A DNA stretch of 64,000 nucleotides, from NCBI RefSeq assembly GCF_008801575.1, contig NZ_VZPL01000008.1, positions 48,290 to 112,289 of the forward strand. The letters are read 5' to 3'. The notes below the pieces were generated by a model. The model was given only the letters and a program-made list of their open reading frames with translations. It searched no databases and was not told where the DNA came from. The position numbers were made by a program, and so were the translations under genes. Positions 12,126 to 21,649 of this stretch are shown piece after piece; position 1 is the first letter of the stretch, and every line of letters starts with the position of its first letter. The DNA comes from Xanthomonas cissicola. GTDB lineage: Bacteria; Pseudomonadota; Gammaproteobacteria; Xanthomonadales; Xanthomonadaceae.

Positions 12126-12340
12126 GTGCGTGATTCCTCGCTAAGGTGCGAGCGCCCAACTAGGGGGCGAACTGGTGGTAGATGGGAGTCTAGAAGAGGT
12201 TCTAGAGGGTGCGGCGGCGCACGAACGTGTGCCGGACCAACTGACAGTATCACCGCCGCGCGTTGCCGCGCAAGCGTCTTGCCGGGCACGATTTAACTGC
12301 CGGCGCATCATCGGGCGCCCATTGCTGGACGCCCGCTTGC

Positions 12341-12682
12341 TCAGGCGGCCGCGCCACCCAGGGTCTTGTCGATCATCTGGGTCAGCTGGCCCTTGCCGAC
12401 GGCACCGATCTGGGTCGCCTGCACCTGCCCGTCCTTGAACAGCAACAGCATCGGAATCGAGCGCACGTGGTACTTGATGGCCAGCGCACGGTTCTGGTCC
12501 ACATTGACCTTGGCGACCTTGAGGCGGCCCTGATAGGTGTCGGCCAGATCGTCCAGCACCGGGGCGATCATCTTGCATGGGCCGCACCACTCGGCCCAGA
12601 AATCCACCAGAACCGGTTCGCCCGATTGCAGCACAGCTGTGTCGAAGTCGGCATCGCCGACATGTTGAACCTTATCGCTCAC
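12341..12682 (-). CDS. trxA: Thioredoxin
   Basis: Small thiol-disulfide reductant of the cytosol. 113 aa with the active site [10 protein letters not shown] (about 30-39), the buried Asp in VDFWAEW, and the cis-Pro region [15 protein letters not shown] at 12682 is preferred because CAGGAG lies 8 nt upstream; a TTG seven codons earlier would put the SD inside the gene. The order trxA-rho on one strand with rhlB divergent is common in gammaproteobacteria. Confidence 0.95.
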   Translation of the reverse strand: MSDKVQHVGDADFDTAVLQSGEPVLVDFWAEWCGPCKMIAPVLDDLADTYQGRLKVAKVNVDQNRALAIKYHVRSIPMLLLFKDGQVQATQIGAVGKGQLTQMIDKTLGGAAA

Positions 12683-12880
12683 CTTGGGTCTCCTGGAAAC
12701 CAAAACGGCCCACCCGAACGGGCAGGCCGCTACATTGCGCTAAACTGGGGCATTGCGTGACTGAATCAAGTGTCAGTCCTGAAGCCGCGCTGTCCGCCAC
12801 AACAGCCGCAGTTTGCGACGCTGTCGGCATCGATGCAAGCCGCGCCCGGGCTGCCCAGGGCGCCTCACGAAGACGGAATA

Positions 12881-14599
12881 ATGAGCGACAAACCGCTGAC
12901 CGATGTGACCTTTTCCTCGTTCGACCTGCATCCGGCCTTGATCGCCGGGCTGGAGAGCGCCGGGTTTACCCGCTGTACCCCGATCCAGGCGCTGACCTTG
13001 CCGGTCGCGCTGCCGGGCGGCGATGTCGCCGGCCAGGCCCAGACCGGTACCGGCAAGACCTTGGCATTTCTGGTCGCGGTGATGAATCGGCTGCTGATCC
13101 GCCCGGCCCTGGCCGACCGCAAGCCGGAAGACCCGCGCGCGCTGATCCTGGCGCCGACCCGCGAGCTGGCGATCCAGATCCACAAGGATGCGGTCAAGTT
13201 CGGCGCCGACCTGGGCCTGCGCTTTGCGCTGGTCTACGGCGGGGTGGACTACGACAAGCAGCGCGAGCTGTTGCAGCAGGGCGTGGACGTGATCATCGCC
13301 ACCCCGGGCCGCCTGATCGACTACGTCAAACAGCACAAGGTGGTCTCGCTGCACGCCTGCGAGATCTGCGTGCTGGACGAAGCCGACCGCATGTTCGATC
13401 TGGGCTTCATCAAGGACATCCGCTTCCTGCTGCGGCGCATGCCCGAGCGCGGCACCCGGCAGACGTTGTTGTTCTCGGCCACCCTCAGCCACCGCGTGCT
13501 GGAGCTGGCCTACGAGCACATGAACGAGCCGGAGAAGCTCGTTGTCGAAACCGAAAGCATCACCGCCGCGCGGGTGCGCCAGCGCATCTATTTCCCGTCC
13601 GACGAAGAGAAGCAGACGCTACTTTTGGGCTTGCTGTCGCGCAGCGAAGGCGCGCGCACCATGGTGTTCGTCAACACCAAGGCCTTCGTGGAGCGCGTGG
13701 CGCGCACCCTGGAGCGGCATGGCTACCGGGTGGGTGTGCTGTCGGGCGATGTGCCGCAGAAGAAGCGCGAGTCGCTGCTCAACCGCTTCCAGAAAGGCCA
13801 GCTCGAAATCCTGGTCGCCACCGACGTGGCCGCGCGCGGTCTGCATATCGACGGCGTCAAGTACGTCTACAACTACGACCTGCCGTTCGACGCCGAAGAC
13901 TACGTCCACCGCATCGGCCGCACCGCGCGTCTGGGCGAGGAAGGCGATGCGATCAGCTTCGCCTGCGAACGCTATGCGATGAGCCTGCCCGACATCGAGG
14001 CCTACATCGAGCAGAAGATTCCGGTCGAGCCGGTGACGTCCGAACTGCTGACGCCGCTGCCGCGCGCGCCACGCGTGCCGGTGGAAGGCGAAGAGGCCGA
14101 CGATGACGCTGCTGGCGACAGTGTGGGCACGATCTTCCGCGAAGCGCGCGAGCAGCGTGCCGCCGAAGAACAGCGTCGCGGTGGTGGGCGCGGTGGCCCC
14201 GGCGGGTCGCGTAGCGGCAGTGGCGGTGGTCGCCGCGATGGCGCAGGTGCCGATGGCAAGCCGCGTCCGCGTCGCAAGCCACGGGTGGAAGGCCAAGCGC
14301 CTGCAGCTGCGGCGTCGACCGAACATCCGGTGGTTGCTGCAGTAGCGGCACAGGCACCTTCCGCGGGCGTGGCCGATGCCGAGCGCGCACCACGCAAGCG
14401 TCGGCGTCGGCGTAACGGTCGTCCGGTCGAGGGTGCCGAGCCGGCAGTGGCATCCACGCCGGTTCCCGCGCCTGCCGCACCGCGCAAGCCCACCCAGGTG
14501 GTTGCCAAGCCGGTGCGTGCCGCCGCCAAGCCGTCGGGTAGCCCGTCGCTGCTCAGCCGGATCGGCCGCCGACTGCGTTCGCTGGTCTCCGGCAACTGA
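12881..14599 (+). CDS. rhlB: DEAD-box RNA helicase RhlB
   Basis: ATP-dependent RNA unwinding helicase, usually a partner of RNase E in the degradosome. 572 aa. Motifs in order: Q motif ([13 protein letters not shown]), I (AQTGTGKT), Ia (PTRELA), II (DEAD in [13 protein letters not shown]), III (SAT), IV-VI ([38 protein letters not shown]). After about residue 410 comes a long low-complexity Arg/Ala/Gly/Pro tail with RRRRRN-type clusters, which is probably disordered and RNA-binding. E. coli RhlB (about 420 aa) has a much shorter tail. Divergent from trxA. Confidence 0.94.
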   Translation: MSDKPLTDVTFSSFDLHPALIAGLESAGFTRCTPIQALTLPVALPGGDVAGQAQTGTGKTLAFLVAVMNRLLIRPALADRKPEDPRALILAPTRELAIQIHKDAVKFGADLGLRFALVYGGVDYDKQRELLQQGVDVIIATPGRLIDYVKQHKVVSLHACEICVLDEADRMFDLGFIKDIRFLLRRMPERGTRQTLLFSATLSHRVLELAYEHMNEPEKLVVETESITAARVRQRIYFPSDEEKQTLLLGLLSRSEGARTMVFVNTKAFVERVARTLERHGYRVGVLSGDVPQKKRESLLNRFQKGQLEILVATDVAARGLHIDGVKYVYNYDLPFDAEDYVHRIGRTARLGEEGDAISFACERYAMSLPDIEAYIEQKIPVEPVTSELLTPLPRAPRVPVEGEEADDDAAGDSVGTIFREAREQRAAEEQRRGGGRGGPGGSRSGSGGGRRDGAGADGKPRPRRKPRVEGQAPAAAASTEHPVVAAVAAQAPSAGVADAERAPRKRRRRRNGRPVEGAEPAVASTPVPAPAAPRKPTQVVAKPVRAAAKPSGSPSLLSRIGRRLRSLVSGN

Positions 14600-14616
14600 C
14601 CGTTTGCGGCATTGAT

Positions 14617-14641
14617 CGCATCGCCGCGCATCGGCGATGCG
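14617..14641 (+). terminator. Hairpin after rhlB
   Basis: CGCATCGCCG, loop CGCAT, CGGCGATGCG: a perfect 10-bp stem 18 nt after rhlB. No T run follows, so it may be an RNA-stabilising hairpin or a weak terminator. Confidence 0.5.
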
Positions 14642-14674
14642 ACGCAAGCACTGGCGCTCCGGCATAATCGCTGA

Positions 14675-15361
14675 ATGACCGTTCTGCGTTTCGACAACGT
14701 CAGCAAGCACTACGCCGGTGGCCACCAGGCGCTGACCGATGTCAGCTTCGAAGTGGCCGATGGCGAGATGCTGTTCGTGACCGGCCATTCCGGCGCCGGC
14801 AAAAGTACCTTGCTCAAACTGATCCACCTCAGCGAACGCCCGAGTCAGGGCGCGGTGCTGCTGGGCGAACGTAACCTGCTCAAGGTGCGTGGCCGGCAGA
14901 TTCCGCTGCATCGGCGTCAGGTGGGCGCGGTCTATCAGGACCACCGTCTGCTCAACGACCGCAGCATCGCCGAGAACGTGGCCTTGCCGCTGATCTTGCG
15001 CGGCACCCGGCGTGCCGAGATCGGCAAACGCGTGCGCTCGGCATTGGAGCGCATCGGTCTGGCCCATCGCGAGAAAGCCCTGCCGTCGCAATTGTCTGCC
15101 GGTGAGCAGCAACGCGTTGGCATCGCGCGCGCCATCGTCGGCGAACCGCGGCTGCTGGTGGCAGATGAGCCCACCGGCAATCTCGACCCCGCACTGGCCG
15201 CGGAAATCATGCAGTTGTTCGCCGAACTCCCGGCCCGTGGCACCAGCGTGCTGGTGGTCAGCCACGACCTGGCGCTGCTCAAGCAGATGCGCAAGCGCGT
15301 GCTGATTCTGGATCACGGCCGCCTGGTCGACGACATCTCGCCGCAGGACCTGGCCGAATGA
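14675..15361 (+). CDS. ftsE: Cell-division ABC transporter ATPase FtsE
   Basis: ATPase of the FtsEX complex, which couples septal-ring events to activation of peptidoglycan hydrolases. 228 aa. Walker A GHSGAGKST (about 37-45), Q-loop VYQDHRLL, signature LSAGEQQRVGIARA (LSAGE where most ABC proteins have LSGGE), Walker B LLVADEPTGNLD, and the switch His in VVSHD. It overlaps ftsX by 4 nt (ATGA) and is co-transcribed with it. Confidence 0.95.
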   Translation: MTVLRFDNVSKHYAGGHQALTDVSFEVADGEMLFVTGHSGAGKSTLLKLIHLSERPSQGAVLLGERNLLKVRGRQIPLHRRQVGAVYQDHRLLNDRSIAENVALPLILRGTRRAEIGKRVRSALERIGLAHREKALPSQLSAGEQQRVGIARAIVGEPRLLVADEPTGNLDPALAAEIMQLFAELPARGTSVLVVSHDLALLKQMRKRVLILDHGRLVDDISPQDLAE

Positions 15362-16308
15362 GCAAGCCCGCCAATACCGAAACCGTCGCGCCGTCGCGGT
15401 TCGGCGTGTGGATCGACCATCATCTGCACAGCATCGCCTTCAGCCTGGGCCGTGCGATGCGCAAGCCGTGGGCCACCTTGTTGACCATCGTGGTGATGGC
15501 CCTGGCGCTAGCCCTGCCGTTGGGGCTGTCGATCGCGCTGGATAACGTCAAGCTGCTGGCCGGCAGCGTGCAGCAATCGCGCGAGATCAATCTGTTCCTG
15601 AAGGTCGACGTGGCCGCCGATGCGGCGCAGGCGCTGGCCGGCGAGCTGCGTGCACGTCCGGATGTGGCCAAGGTCACGCTGCGTACGCCCGAACAGGGTT
15701 TGGCCGAGCTGCGCGAGAGCGCCAAGCTCGATGAAGCGGCCGATGCGCTGGGCGACAACCCGCTGCCCACCTTGTTGATCGTCACTCCCGCCGATGCGAC
15801 CGACGACGCGCAGCTGGCCGGTGCGCTACAGGCGCTGCCGCAGACCGATCAGGTGCAGCACGACGCGCTGTGGCGCAAGCGCCTGGATGGCTGGTTGCAT
15901 TTCGGCGAGCGCCTGGTCCAGGTATTGTCTGCCCTGCTCGGGATCGGTGCGGTGCTGGTGGTCGGCAACACCGTGCGGCTGGATATCCAGTCGCGGCGCG
16001 AAGAAATCGGCGTGCTGCAGTTGCTCGGCGCCAGCGATGGCTTCATCCGTCGTCCGTTCTTGTATCTGGGCGCGTGGTACGGACTCGGCGCCGGCGCTGT
16101 CGCGCTCGCTCTGATCGCCGCCTCGGGCCTGGCATTGCGTGCGCCGTTGGCGACATTGGCCGACAGTTACGGCAGTTCTTTTACCCTGCATGGGCTGGAT
16201 CTGTTGCATTCTGCGATGGTGCTGGTCGGCACCTTAGTCCTGGGTTGGTTGGGTGCCTGGCTGGTGACCGGCCATTTCCTTCGCCAGACCCGTCCTACCG
16301 AGACCTGA
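15358..16308 (+). CDS. ftsX: Cell-division membrane protein FtsX
   Basis: Integral-membrane partner of FtsE. 316 aa with the expected topology: a cytoplasmic N-terminus, one membrane helix (about 42-62: LLTIVVMALALALPLGLS), a periplasmic loop of about 110 residues that would contact hydrolase activators (SREINLFLKVDV..), then three helices in the FtsX/MacB-type domain (VQVLSALLGIGAVLVVGNTVRLDIQ as the landmark). The start overlaps the ftsE stop. Confidence 0.94.
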   Translation: MSKPANTETVAPSRFGVWIDHHLHSIAFSLGRAMRKPWATLLTIVVMALALALPLGLSIALDNVKLLAGSVQQSREINLFLKVDVAADAAQALAGELRARPDVAKVTLRTPEQGLAELRESAKLDEAADALGDNPLPTLLIVTPADATDDAQLAGALQALPQTDQVQHDALWRKRLDGWLHFGERLVQVLSALLGIGAVLVVGNTVRLDIQSRREEIGVLQLLGASDGFIRRPFLYLGAWYGLGAGAVALALIAASGLALRAPLATLADSYGSSFTLHGLDLLHSAMVLVGTLVLGWLGAWLVTGHFLRQTRPTET

Positions 16309-16316
16309 GGCCTGCC

Positions 16317-17159
16317 ATGCACCCACCAGATCTCAAACACCTGATCAGCGACGCGCCGCGCGTGATGGTGGTCGATGGCTCCAAGTTGGTGCGCAAGCTG
16401 ATTGCCGACGTGCTCAAGCGCGACCTGCCCAATGTGCAGGTGATCGGCTGTTCCAACATTGCCGAAGCGCGTCAGGCGCTGGAAGCCGGCGCGGTGGATC
16501 TGGTCACCACCTCGCTGTCGCTGCCCGATGGCGACGGCCTGACCCTGGCGCGCAGCGTGCGCGAAACCGCCGGGCAGGCCTATGTCCCGGTGATCGTGGT
16601 CTCCGGCGATGCGCAGCAGCATCTGGTGGAGCGCCGTTTCACCGAGTACGTCACCGATTATTTCGACAAGGCGCTGGGCCATGAAGCCCTGGCGACCTTC
16701 ATCCGCGGCTACGTGCAGCCCGAGCCGGTGGTGGGCGCGACCGTGCTCTACATTGAAGACAGCCGCGTGGTGGCCGAGGCGACCAAGCGCATGCTCGAAC
16801 GCCAGAGCCTGAAAGTGGTGCACGTGCTCACCGCCGAAGATGCCTTTGCGCTGCTCACCGCCGAATCGCTGGGCCGCACCGAGCGCCGAATCGACGTGGT
16901 GCTGACCGACGTGACGCTGAAGGGCGAGCTCAACGGCCGCGACGTGGTCGAGCGTATCCGCATCGACTTCGCCTACGGCAAGCGCCGCCTGCCTGTGCTG
17001 GTGATGACCGGCGACACCAACCCGCGCAATCAGTCCGAATTGCTGCGCGCCGGTGCCAACGATCTGGTGCAAAAACCGATCGAAGAGCGCTTGCTGGTGA
17101 CCAAGGTGTTGTTCCAGCTGCGCCTGGCACGCCTGGAGGATCAGGCTGTCACGCTATGA
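16317..17159 (+). CDS. Response regulator with two receiver domains, first one degenerate
   Basis: 280 aa made only of two REC domains. The N-terminal one (about 15-130) keeps the acidic start ([16 protein letters not shown]) and a C-terminal Lys, but the phospho-acceptor position reads [15 protein letters not shown]: Ser66 stands where Asp is expected. The second (about 142-265) looks intact, with YIEDS, Asp198 in [11 protein letters not shown], Thr in MTGDT and Lys in VQKPIEE. There is no output domain, so it probably signals by protein contact. It follows ftsX by 8 nt and overlaps ung by 4 nt (ATGA). Its partner kinase is not in the window. Confidence 0.9.
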   Translation: MHPPDLKHLISDAPRVMVVDGSKLVRKLIADVLKRDLPNVQVIGCSNIAEARQALEAGAVDLVTTSLSLPDGDGLTLARSVRETAGQAYVPVIVVSGDAQQHLVERRFTEYVTDYFDKALGHEALATFIRGYVQPEPVVGATVLYIEDSRVVAEATKRMLERQSLKVVHVLTAEDAFALLTAESLGRTERRIDVVLTDVTLKGELNGRDVVERIRIDFAYGKRRLPVLVMTGDTNPRNQSELLRAGANDLVQKPIEERLLVTKVLFQLRLARLEDQAVTL

Positions 17160-17881
17160 CTGAAGGGGAAGGACGCATCCAGCTGGAACCGTCGTGGAAG
17201 GCAAGGGTGGGCGACTGGCTGCTGCGCCCGCAGATGCGGGAGCTGTCGGCGTTCCTGCGCCAGCGCAAGGCGGCCGGGGCGCGGGTGTTTCCGCCCGGCC
17301 CGCAGATCTTCGCCGCCTTCGACGCGACACCGTTCGAGCAAGTCAAGGTGGTGATCCTGGGCCAGGACCCGTATCACGGCGAAGGTCAGGCGCATGGGCT
17401 GTGCTTCTCGGTACTGCCCGGCGTGCCGGTGCCGCCGTCGCTGCTCAATATCTACAAAGAGATCCAGGACGACCTGGGGATCGCGCGGCCGGATCACGGC
17501 TACCTGATGCCCTGGGCGCGCCAGGGCGTGCTGCTGCTCAATGCGGTGCTGACGGTGGAGCAGGGACGCGCCGGGGCCCACCAGAACAAGGGCTGGGAAG
17601 GCTTCACCGATCATGTGGTGGAAACCCTCAACCGCGAGCGCGAAGGGCTGGTGTTCCTGCTGTGGGGCAGCTATGCGCAGTCCAAGGGCAAGGTCATCGA
17701 CCAGACGCGCCACCGGGTCTTGAAGGCGCCGCATCCTTCGCCGCTGTCGGCGCACCGCGGCTTCCTGGGCTGCCAGCATTTTTCCAAGACCAACGACCAT
17801 TTGCGGCGGCGTGGTCTGAGCCCGATCGACTGGTCGCTGCCACCGCGCAGCGCGCTGGACCTCACCTCCGCCGGCGCCTGA
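17156..17881 (+). CDS. ung: Uracil-DNA glycosylase
   Basis: Removes uracil from DNA as the first step of base-excision repair. 241 aa, family 1. Motif [19 protein letters not shown] (water-activating Asp, about 70-87), the uracil-pocket region [17 protein letters not shown], and the leucine-loop motif [14 protein letters not shown] (about 193-206). The start overlaps the response-regulator stop, so it is the last gene of an ftsE-ftsX-RR-ung run. Confidence 0.96.
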   Translation: MTEGEGRIQLEPSWKARVGDWLLRPQMRELSAFLRQRKAAGARVFPPGPQIFAAFDATPFEQVKVVILGQDPYHGEGQAHGLCFSVLPGVPVPPSLLNIYKEIQDDLGIARPDHGYLMPWARQGVLLLNAVLTVEQGRAGAHQNKGWEGFTDHVVETLNREREGLVFLLWGSYAQSKGKVIDQTRHRVLKAPHPSPLSAHRGFLGCQHFSKTNDHLRRRGLSPIDWSLPPRSALDLTSAGA

Positions 17882-18027
17882 ACGACGCTCCCGTACATTC
17901 CGTTGCGCAACCAGTTTGTCACGGTTTGCATAGGGGCTTGGTGATACGGTAAGCCTCGAATTTGGGGTGCCGGGCTGTAGAACACCGGCGATGCCAAAAG
18001 CCCGAACGTCCTATAAATGGAATGCTG

Positions 18028-18055
18028 GGAACTCTTTCTGTACCCGGCAGTCCAA
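18028..18055 (+). promoter_or_regulatory. Sigma-E-like promoter upstream of rpoH
   Basis: GGAACT (18028-18033), 16 nt, GTCCAA (18050-18055). This closely matches the RpoE consensus GGAACTT-N15/16-GTCTAA and ends 25 nt before the rpoH start, which would give a short leader. sigma-E control of rpoH is known in E. coli (rpoH P3). Its function here is inferred from sequence only. Confidence 0.55.
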
Positions 18056-18080
18056 TAGTTCGACTGCTAAGATGGTGCCT

Positions 18081-18956
18081 ATGAACCAGACTACCTCGAC
18101 TGCCCTTGTGGCAAACAATCTCCCGATTCCCAGTGCGCTCGGTTCGCTGGACGCCTACATCGGTGCCGTGCACCAGATCCCGGTGCTGTCGGTCGATGAG
18201 GAGCAGGATCTGGCCCGTCGCTTTCGCGACGAGCTGGATCTGGACGCCGCGCGCGAACTGGTCCATTCCCACCTGCGCTTCGTGGTGCACGTTGCCCGCG
18301 GCTACAACGGCTACGGCCTGCCGCTGGGCGACCTGATCCAGGAAGGCAATATCGGCCTGATGAAGGCGGTCAAGCGCTTCGACCCGGACATGGGCGTGCG
18401 CCTGGTCAGCTTCGCGGTGCACTGGATCCGTGCCGAGATGCACGAGTTCATCCTGAAGAACTGGCGCATCGTCAAGGTCGCCACGACCAAGGCGCAGCGC
18501 AAACTGTTCTTCAACCTGCGCAAGTCCAAGACCCGTCTGGGCTGGCTCAATGCGTCCGAAGTGACTGCGGTTGCCAAGGACCTGAACGTCTCCGAGCGTG
18601 AAGTGATGGAAATGGAGTCGCGCCTGTCCGGTCGCGATATCGGTTTCGACGCGTCGTCGGACGAAGACGACGATCACGGCCCGCCGTCGCCGGTGAGCTA
18701 CCTGGTCGCCAATGAAGAAGATCCGTCGCAGGCGTACGAGCGTCACGACAGCGAAGACAACCAGCTGCAGCTGCTGCGCGAAGGTATGGCTGGCCTGGAC
18801 GCGCGCTCGCGCGACATCGTCAAGCGCCGCTGGCTGGATTCCGATTCCAAGGTGACGCTGCAGGAACTGGCAGACGAATACGGCGTGTCAGCCGAGCGCA
18901 TCCGTCAGATCGAAGCGAATGCGCTGAAGAAGATGAAGGCGCTGTTCGTCGCCTGA
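18081..18956 (+). CDS. rpoH: Heat-shock sigma factor RpoH (sigma-32)
   Basis: Directs RNA polymerase to heat-shock promoters. 291 aa. Region 2 contains [20 protein letters not shown] (about 84-103) and [19 protein letters not shown]. The RpoH box QRKLFFNLR (139-147) identifies it as sigma-32 and not RpoD. Region 4 ends with [24 protein letters not shown] 18081 gives the usual N-terminus; an in-frame ATG at 18072 is possible. The 199-bp upstream region holds the sigma-E-like site at 18028. Confidence 0.96.
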   Translation: MNQTTSTALVANNLPIPSALGSLDAYIGAVHQIPVLSVDEEQDLARRFRDELDLDAARELVHSHLRFVVHVARGYNGYGLPLGDLIQEGNIGLMKAVKRFDPDMGVRLVSFAVHWIRAEMHEFILKNWRIVKVATTKAQRKLFFNLRKSKTRLGWLNASEVTAVAKDLNVSEREVMEMESRLSGRDIGFDASSDEDDDHGPPSPVSYLVANEEDPSQAYERHDSEDNQLQLLREGMAGLDARSRDIVKRRWLDSDSKVTLQELADEYGVSAERIRQIEANALKKMKALFVA

Positions 18957-18983
18957 TCCTGTCGGTCTTGCGCGAGTGTTTGC

Positions 18984-19013
18984 ACAGACGGCCCGGTTTT
19001 CCGGGCCGTCTGT
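18984..19013 (+). terminator. Long hairpin after rpoH
   Basis: ACAGACGGCCCGG, loop TTTT, CCGGGCCGTCTGT: a perfect 13-bp stem between convergent rpoH and the TRIC-family gene. The T run after it is poor, but the stem is strong on both strands. Confidence 0.75.
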
Positions 19014-19034
19014 CTATGTGGGGCTACGCGATTG

Positions 19035-19649
19035 CTACTCCGGCGAGCGCGCCACCGGCAGATGCCAGCCGTAGCGGATCGCCATGAAGCGCAGGCCGAA
19101 GCACACGCCGGCGCCGGTCGCCAACGACCAGGCCTGCGGCACATCCAGGACGTGCCCGACCGCGACCAGCCCGCCACCGGCAAGCGCGGCGACCGCGTAC
19201 AGTTCGGCCTGCAACACCACCGGCGTGCGCGCCACCAGCAGATCGCGCGCAATGCCGCCGCCGATGCCGCTGAGCATGCCCAGCAATGTCGCGCTCAACG
19301 GGGTGAGGTGATAGTCCAGCGCCTTGCTGGTGCCATAGACCGCAAACAGCGCCAGCCCGGCGGCATCGAAGATCTGCACCGGATTGCGCAGGCGCTCCAC
19401 CGCTGCATGCCAATAGAACCCGGCCACGCCGGCCAGGCAGGCCACCAGCAGATACTGCGGCTGCACCAGCGCGGCCGGCGGGGTGGCGCCGATCAGCACA
19501 TCGCGCACGATGCCGCCGGACACCGCGGCCGCGCAGGAGAGCACCAGCACGCCGAACAGGTCCAGACGGTTGCGTACCGCCACGGTCGCCCCGCTCAGGG
19601 CGAACACGAAGGTGCCGAGCAGATCCAGCAGGAACAGGACAGTTGCCAC
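19035..19649 (-). CDS. TRIC / UPF0126-family membrane protein
   Basis: 204 aa, almost entirely hydrophobic, with about seven membrane helices. It carries the duplicated glycine motif of this family (AAVSGGIVRDVLIG at about 40-53 and SGIGGGIARDLLV at about 126-138). Bacterial homologues form trimeric cation channels in the inner membrane; some have been described as glycine-linked transporters. The substrate cannot be assigned here. It lies 52 nt downstream of the disrupted ndh gene on the same strand and may be co-transcribed with it. Confidence 0.85.
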   Translation of the reverse strand: MATVLFLLDLLGTFVFALSGATVAVRNRLDLFGVLVLSCAAAVSGGIVRDVLIGATPPAALVQPQYLLVACLAGVAGFYWHAAVERLRNPVQIFDAAGLALFAVYGTSKALDYHLTPLSATLLGMLSGIGGGIARDLLVARTPVVLQAELYAVAALAGGGLVAVGHVLDVPQAWSLATGAGVCFGLRFMAIRYGWHLPVARSPE

Positions 19650-19701
19650 GATCAGGCCATCGCATCAGGCCGCACAGCATCGCGCACGGCCTGCGCCGCT
19701 G

Positions 19702-20994
19702 TCATCCGTCCTTGCTGCTGGGCGGAGGATCGTCTGTGGCGCCGCCGAAGATGATGCGCGCGGCGCGCTGGTAGCTCCAGTACGCCATCGCCCAGTTCAC
19801 CAGCACCACGAACCGGTTGCGGAAGCCGATCAAAAAGTACACGTGCGCAGCCAGCCAGAACTACCAGGCGACGACGCCGGACAGCTTGAGCTTGCCCACA
19901 TGCACGATCGCGGCCATGCGGCCGATCGTGGCCAGGTTGCCGTAGTCCTGGTAGCGGAACGCCGGCGCGGTCTGGCCGCGCTGCCGCGCACGGATTGCCT
20001 TGGCGATGTGCTTGCCCATCTGCTTGGCGGCCGGTGCCACGCCCGGCACCGGGCGGCCGTCCTGCTGCACCGAGGCCAGATCGCCGCCGACGAAGATGTC
20101 CGGGTGGCCCGGCACGCTGAGGTCGGCTTCGACCAGCACGCGGCCGGCGCGATCCAGCGGCACGCCCAGCGTACGCGCCAGCGGCGAGGCGGCCACGCCG
20201 GCGGCCCACACCACGGTGCGGGCCGGCACGAAGGTGCCGCCGAGCTGGTAGCCCAATGCATCGATCTGCGTGACCGGAGTTCCGGTGTGCACCTCCACGC
20301 CCAGACGTTCCAACTGTTTGCGCGCCTTGGCGGTGAGATCTTCCGGAAACGAGGGCAGCACGCGCGGACCGGCTTCGACCAGCCGCACGCGCGCCTGCCG
20401 CGGGTCGATGTGGCGGAACTCGTTCTTGAGTGTGTGGCGGGCGATTTCGGCCAGAGTGCCGGCCAGTTCGACGCCGGTGGGCCCGCCGCCGACCACTGCA
20501 AAGCTCAGCCAGGCGGCGCGTGCGGCAGGGTCGGATTCGGCTTCTGCGCGTTCGAAGGCCAGCAGCAGCTTGCGCCGCAGCACCAGCGCGTCGTACAGCG
20601 TTTTCAGGCCAGGGGCGTGTTCGGCCCATTGGTCGTTGCCGAAATAGGCATGGGTGGCGCCGGTGGCCAGCAGCAACATGTCGTAGCCGAGCGTGCCGCC
20701 ATCGGCCAACACCACCTCGCGGCGGCTTGGTGCGATATCGGTGACATCGCCGAGCAGTACTTCGACATTGCGTTGCTCGCGCAGGATGTGCCGCAGCGGC
20801 GCGGCGATGTCCGGTGCCGACAGGCCGGCGGTGGCCACCTGATACAGCAGGGGCTGGAACAGGTGGTGGTTCTGACGGTCGACCAGAGTGATGCGGATGC
20901 CGGGGTCGTCGAGCGCGCGGGTCGCCCATAAGCCGGCGAATCCGCCGCCAACCACAACCAGATGCAGCGGAGCTTGGGAGGGGAGAGAGGTCAT
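19702..20994 (-). pseudogene. ndh: Type II NADH dehydrogenase gene interrupted by an amber codon
   Basis: NDH-2 transfers electrons from NADH to quinone without pumping protons. The first 377 codons are intact: an FAD-binding VVVGGGFAGLWA near the N-terminus, LLLATGATHAYFG, an NADH-binding VVGGGPTGVE (about 170), FVGGDLASV and APAAKQMGKHIAKAI. TAG at 19861-19863 then stops the frame just after SGVVAW. The same frame continues for 52 codons as FWLAAHVYFLIGFRNRFVVL and onward to TGA at 19702-19704. This is exactly the conserved C-terminal membrane-association segment, and the full length of about 430 residues is normal for the family. A TGG-to-TAG change explains it. The truncated enzyme might fold but lose membrane attachment. 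Confidence 0.85.
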
Positions 20995-21112
20995 CGTAAG
21001 GTCCGATGGAGTGCGACGCGGGCGTATCAGGATGCCGCATCGGCAATGAACATGCCGCGTGAGCGTGGCCCGCCTGCGGCATCATGTCGCATCTCCCGCT
21101 TCCGGCCACCCC

Positions 21113-21649
21113 ATGTCGTCGCTCCCGCCGCCGTTGCCGCCGTTGTCGTCTGTGCCGCCCGCTGCACCGTCGCGGGCAGCGGGCGTCAAGAAGCCGCTCA
21201 GCAGTGTGGCGATCGGGCTGATTGGCGTGGCGACGTGTGTAGTGCTGTTCGGGACGCTGGTGCTCGGCGCGCTCATCTGGCTGATGTCGATCGGTTGGTC
21301 GCTGTTTGCCGATCAGGCGCGCAGTGCGCTGCAGGCCGATGCCGTGGTGCAGGAACATATCGGGCACATCCGCGACATGCAGGTGGATCTGTATCGCACC
21401 AGTCTGGCCCCGGGTAGCGACGAGTTCGTGTTCGATGTGGAAGGCGATCGCGGCACCGGGCGCGTGCACGCTACCTGGGTCAGCGACGGGGCAGAACGCG
21501 AGATCCTGAGTACGGGCGTGCTCACGCTGCGCGATGGCACCGAGTACACATTGCCGGCCGAGACCGACGTGGAGGAGAGTGAGATGGACACCGACACCGA
21601 CACCGACACCGACTTCAAGACCGAATCTGCGAAGTCCCTGGAGCAATGA
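21113..21649 (+). CDS. Single-span membrane protein with acidic repeat tail (possible Coa1-like)
   Basis: 178 aa from ATG 21113. Pro-rich N-terminus (SSLPPPLPPL), one membrane helix (about 33-60), then a small outer domain of about 85 residues containing EFVFDVEGDRGTGRVHATWV, and a tail of Asp/Thr repeats. The helix-plus-small-domain layout with a G-x-G-x strand resembles cytochrome oxidase assembly factor Coa1 proteins, but this is a weak, pattern-level resemblance. It overlaps the NYN gene by 4 nt (ATGA), suggesting co-translation. Confidence 0.65.
   Translation: MSSLPPPLPPLSSVPPAAPSRAAGVKKPLSSVAIGLIGVATCVVLFGTLVLGALIWLMSIGWSLFADQARSALQADAVVQEHIGHIRDMQVDLYRTSLAPGSDEFVFDVEGDRGTGRVHATWVSDGAEREILSTGVLTLRDGTEYTLPAETDVEESEMDTDTDTDTDFKTESAKSLEQ
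21587..21613 (+). repeat. Hexanucleotide tandem repeat GACACC
   Basis: Four and a half copies of GACACC in the coding tail of the preceding gene, encoding alternating Asp-Thr. The unit is a multiple of three, so slippage would change length without breaking the frame. Confidence 0.85.

Noticed and set aside
10209..12296. A 695-codon open frame on the plus strand opposite rho
   Set aside because: It is the shadow of rho in GC-rich DNA: its composition is low-complexity (Leu/Ala/Arg runs) and rho on the other strand is fully recognisable.
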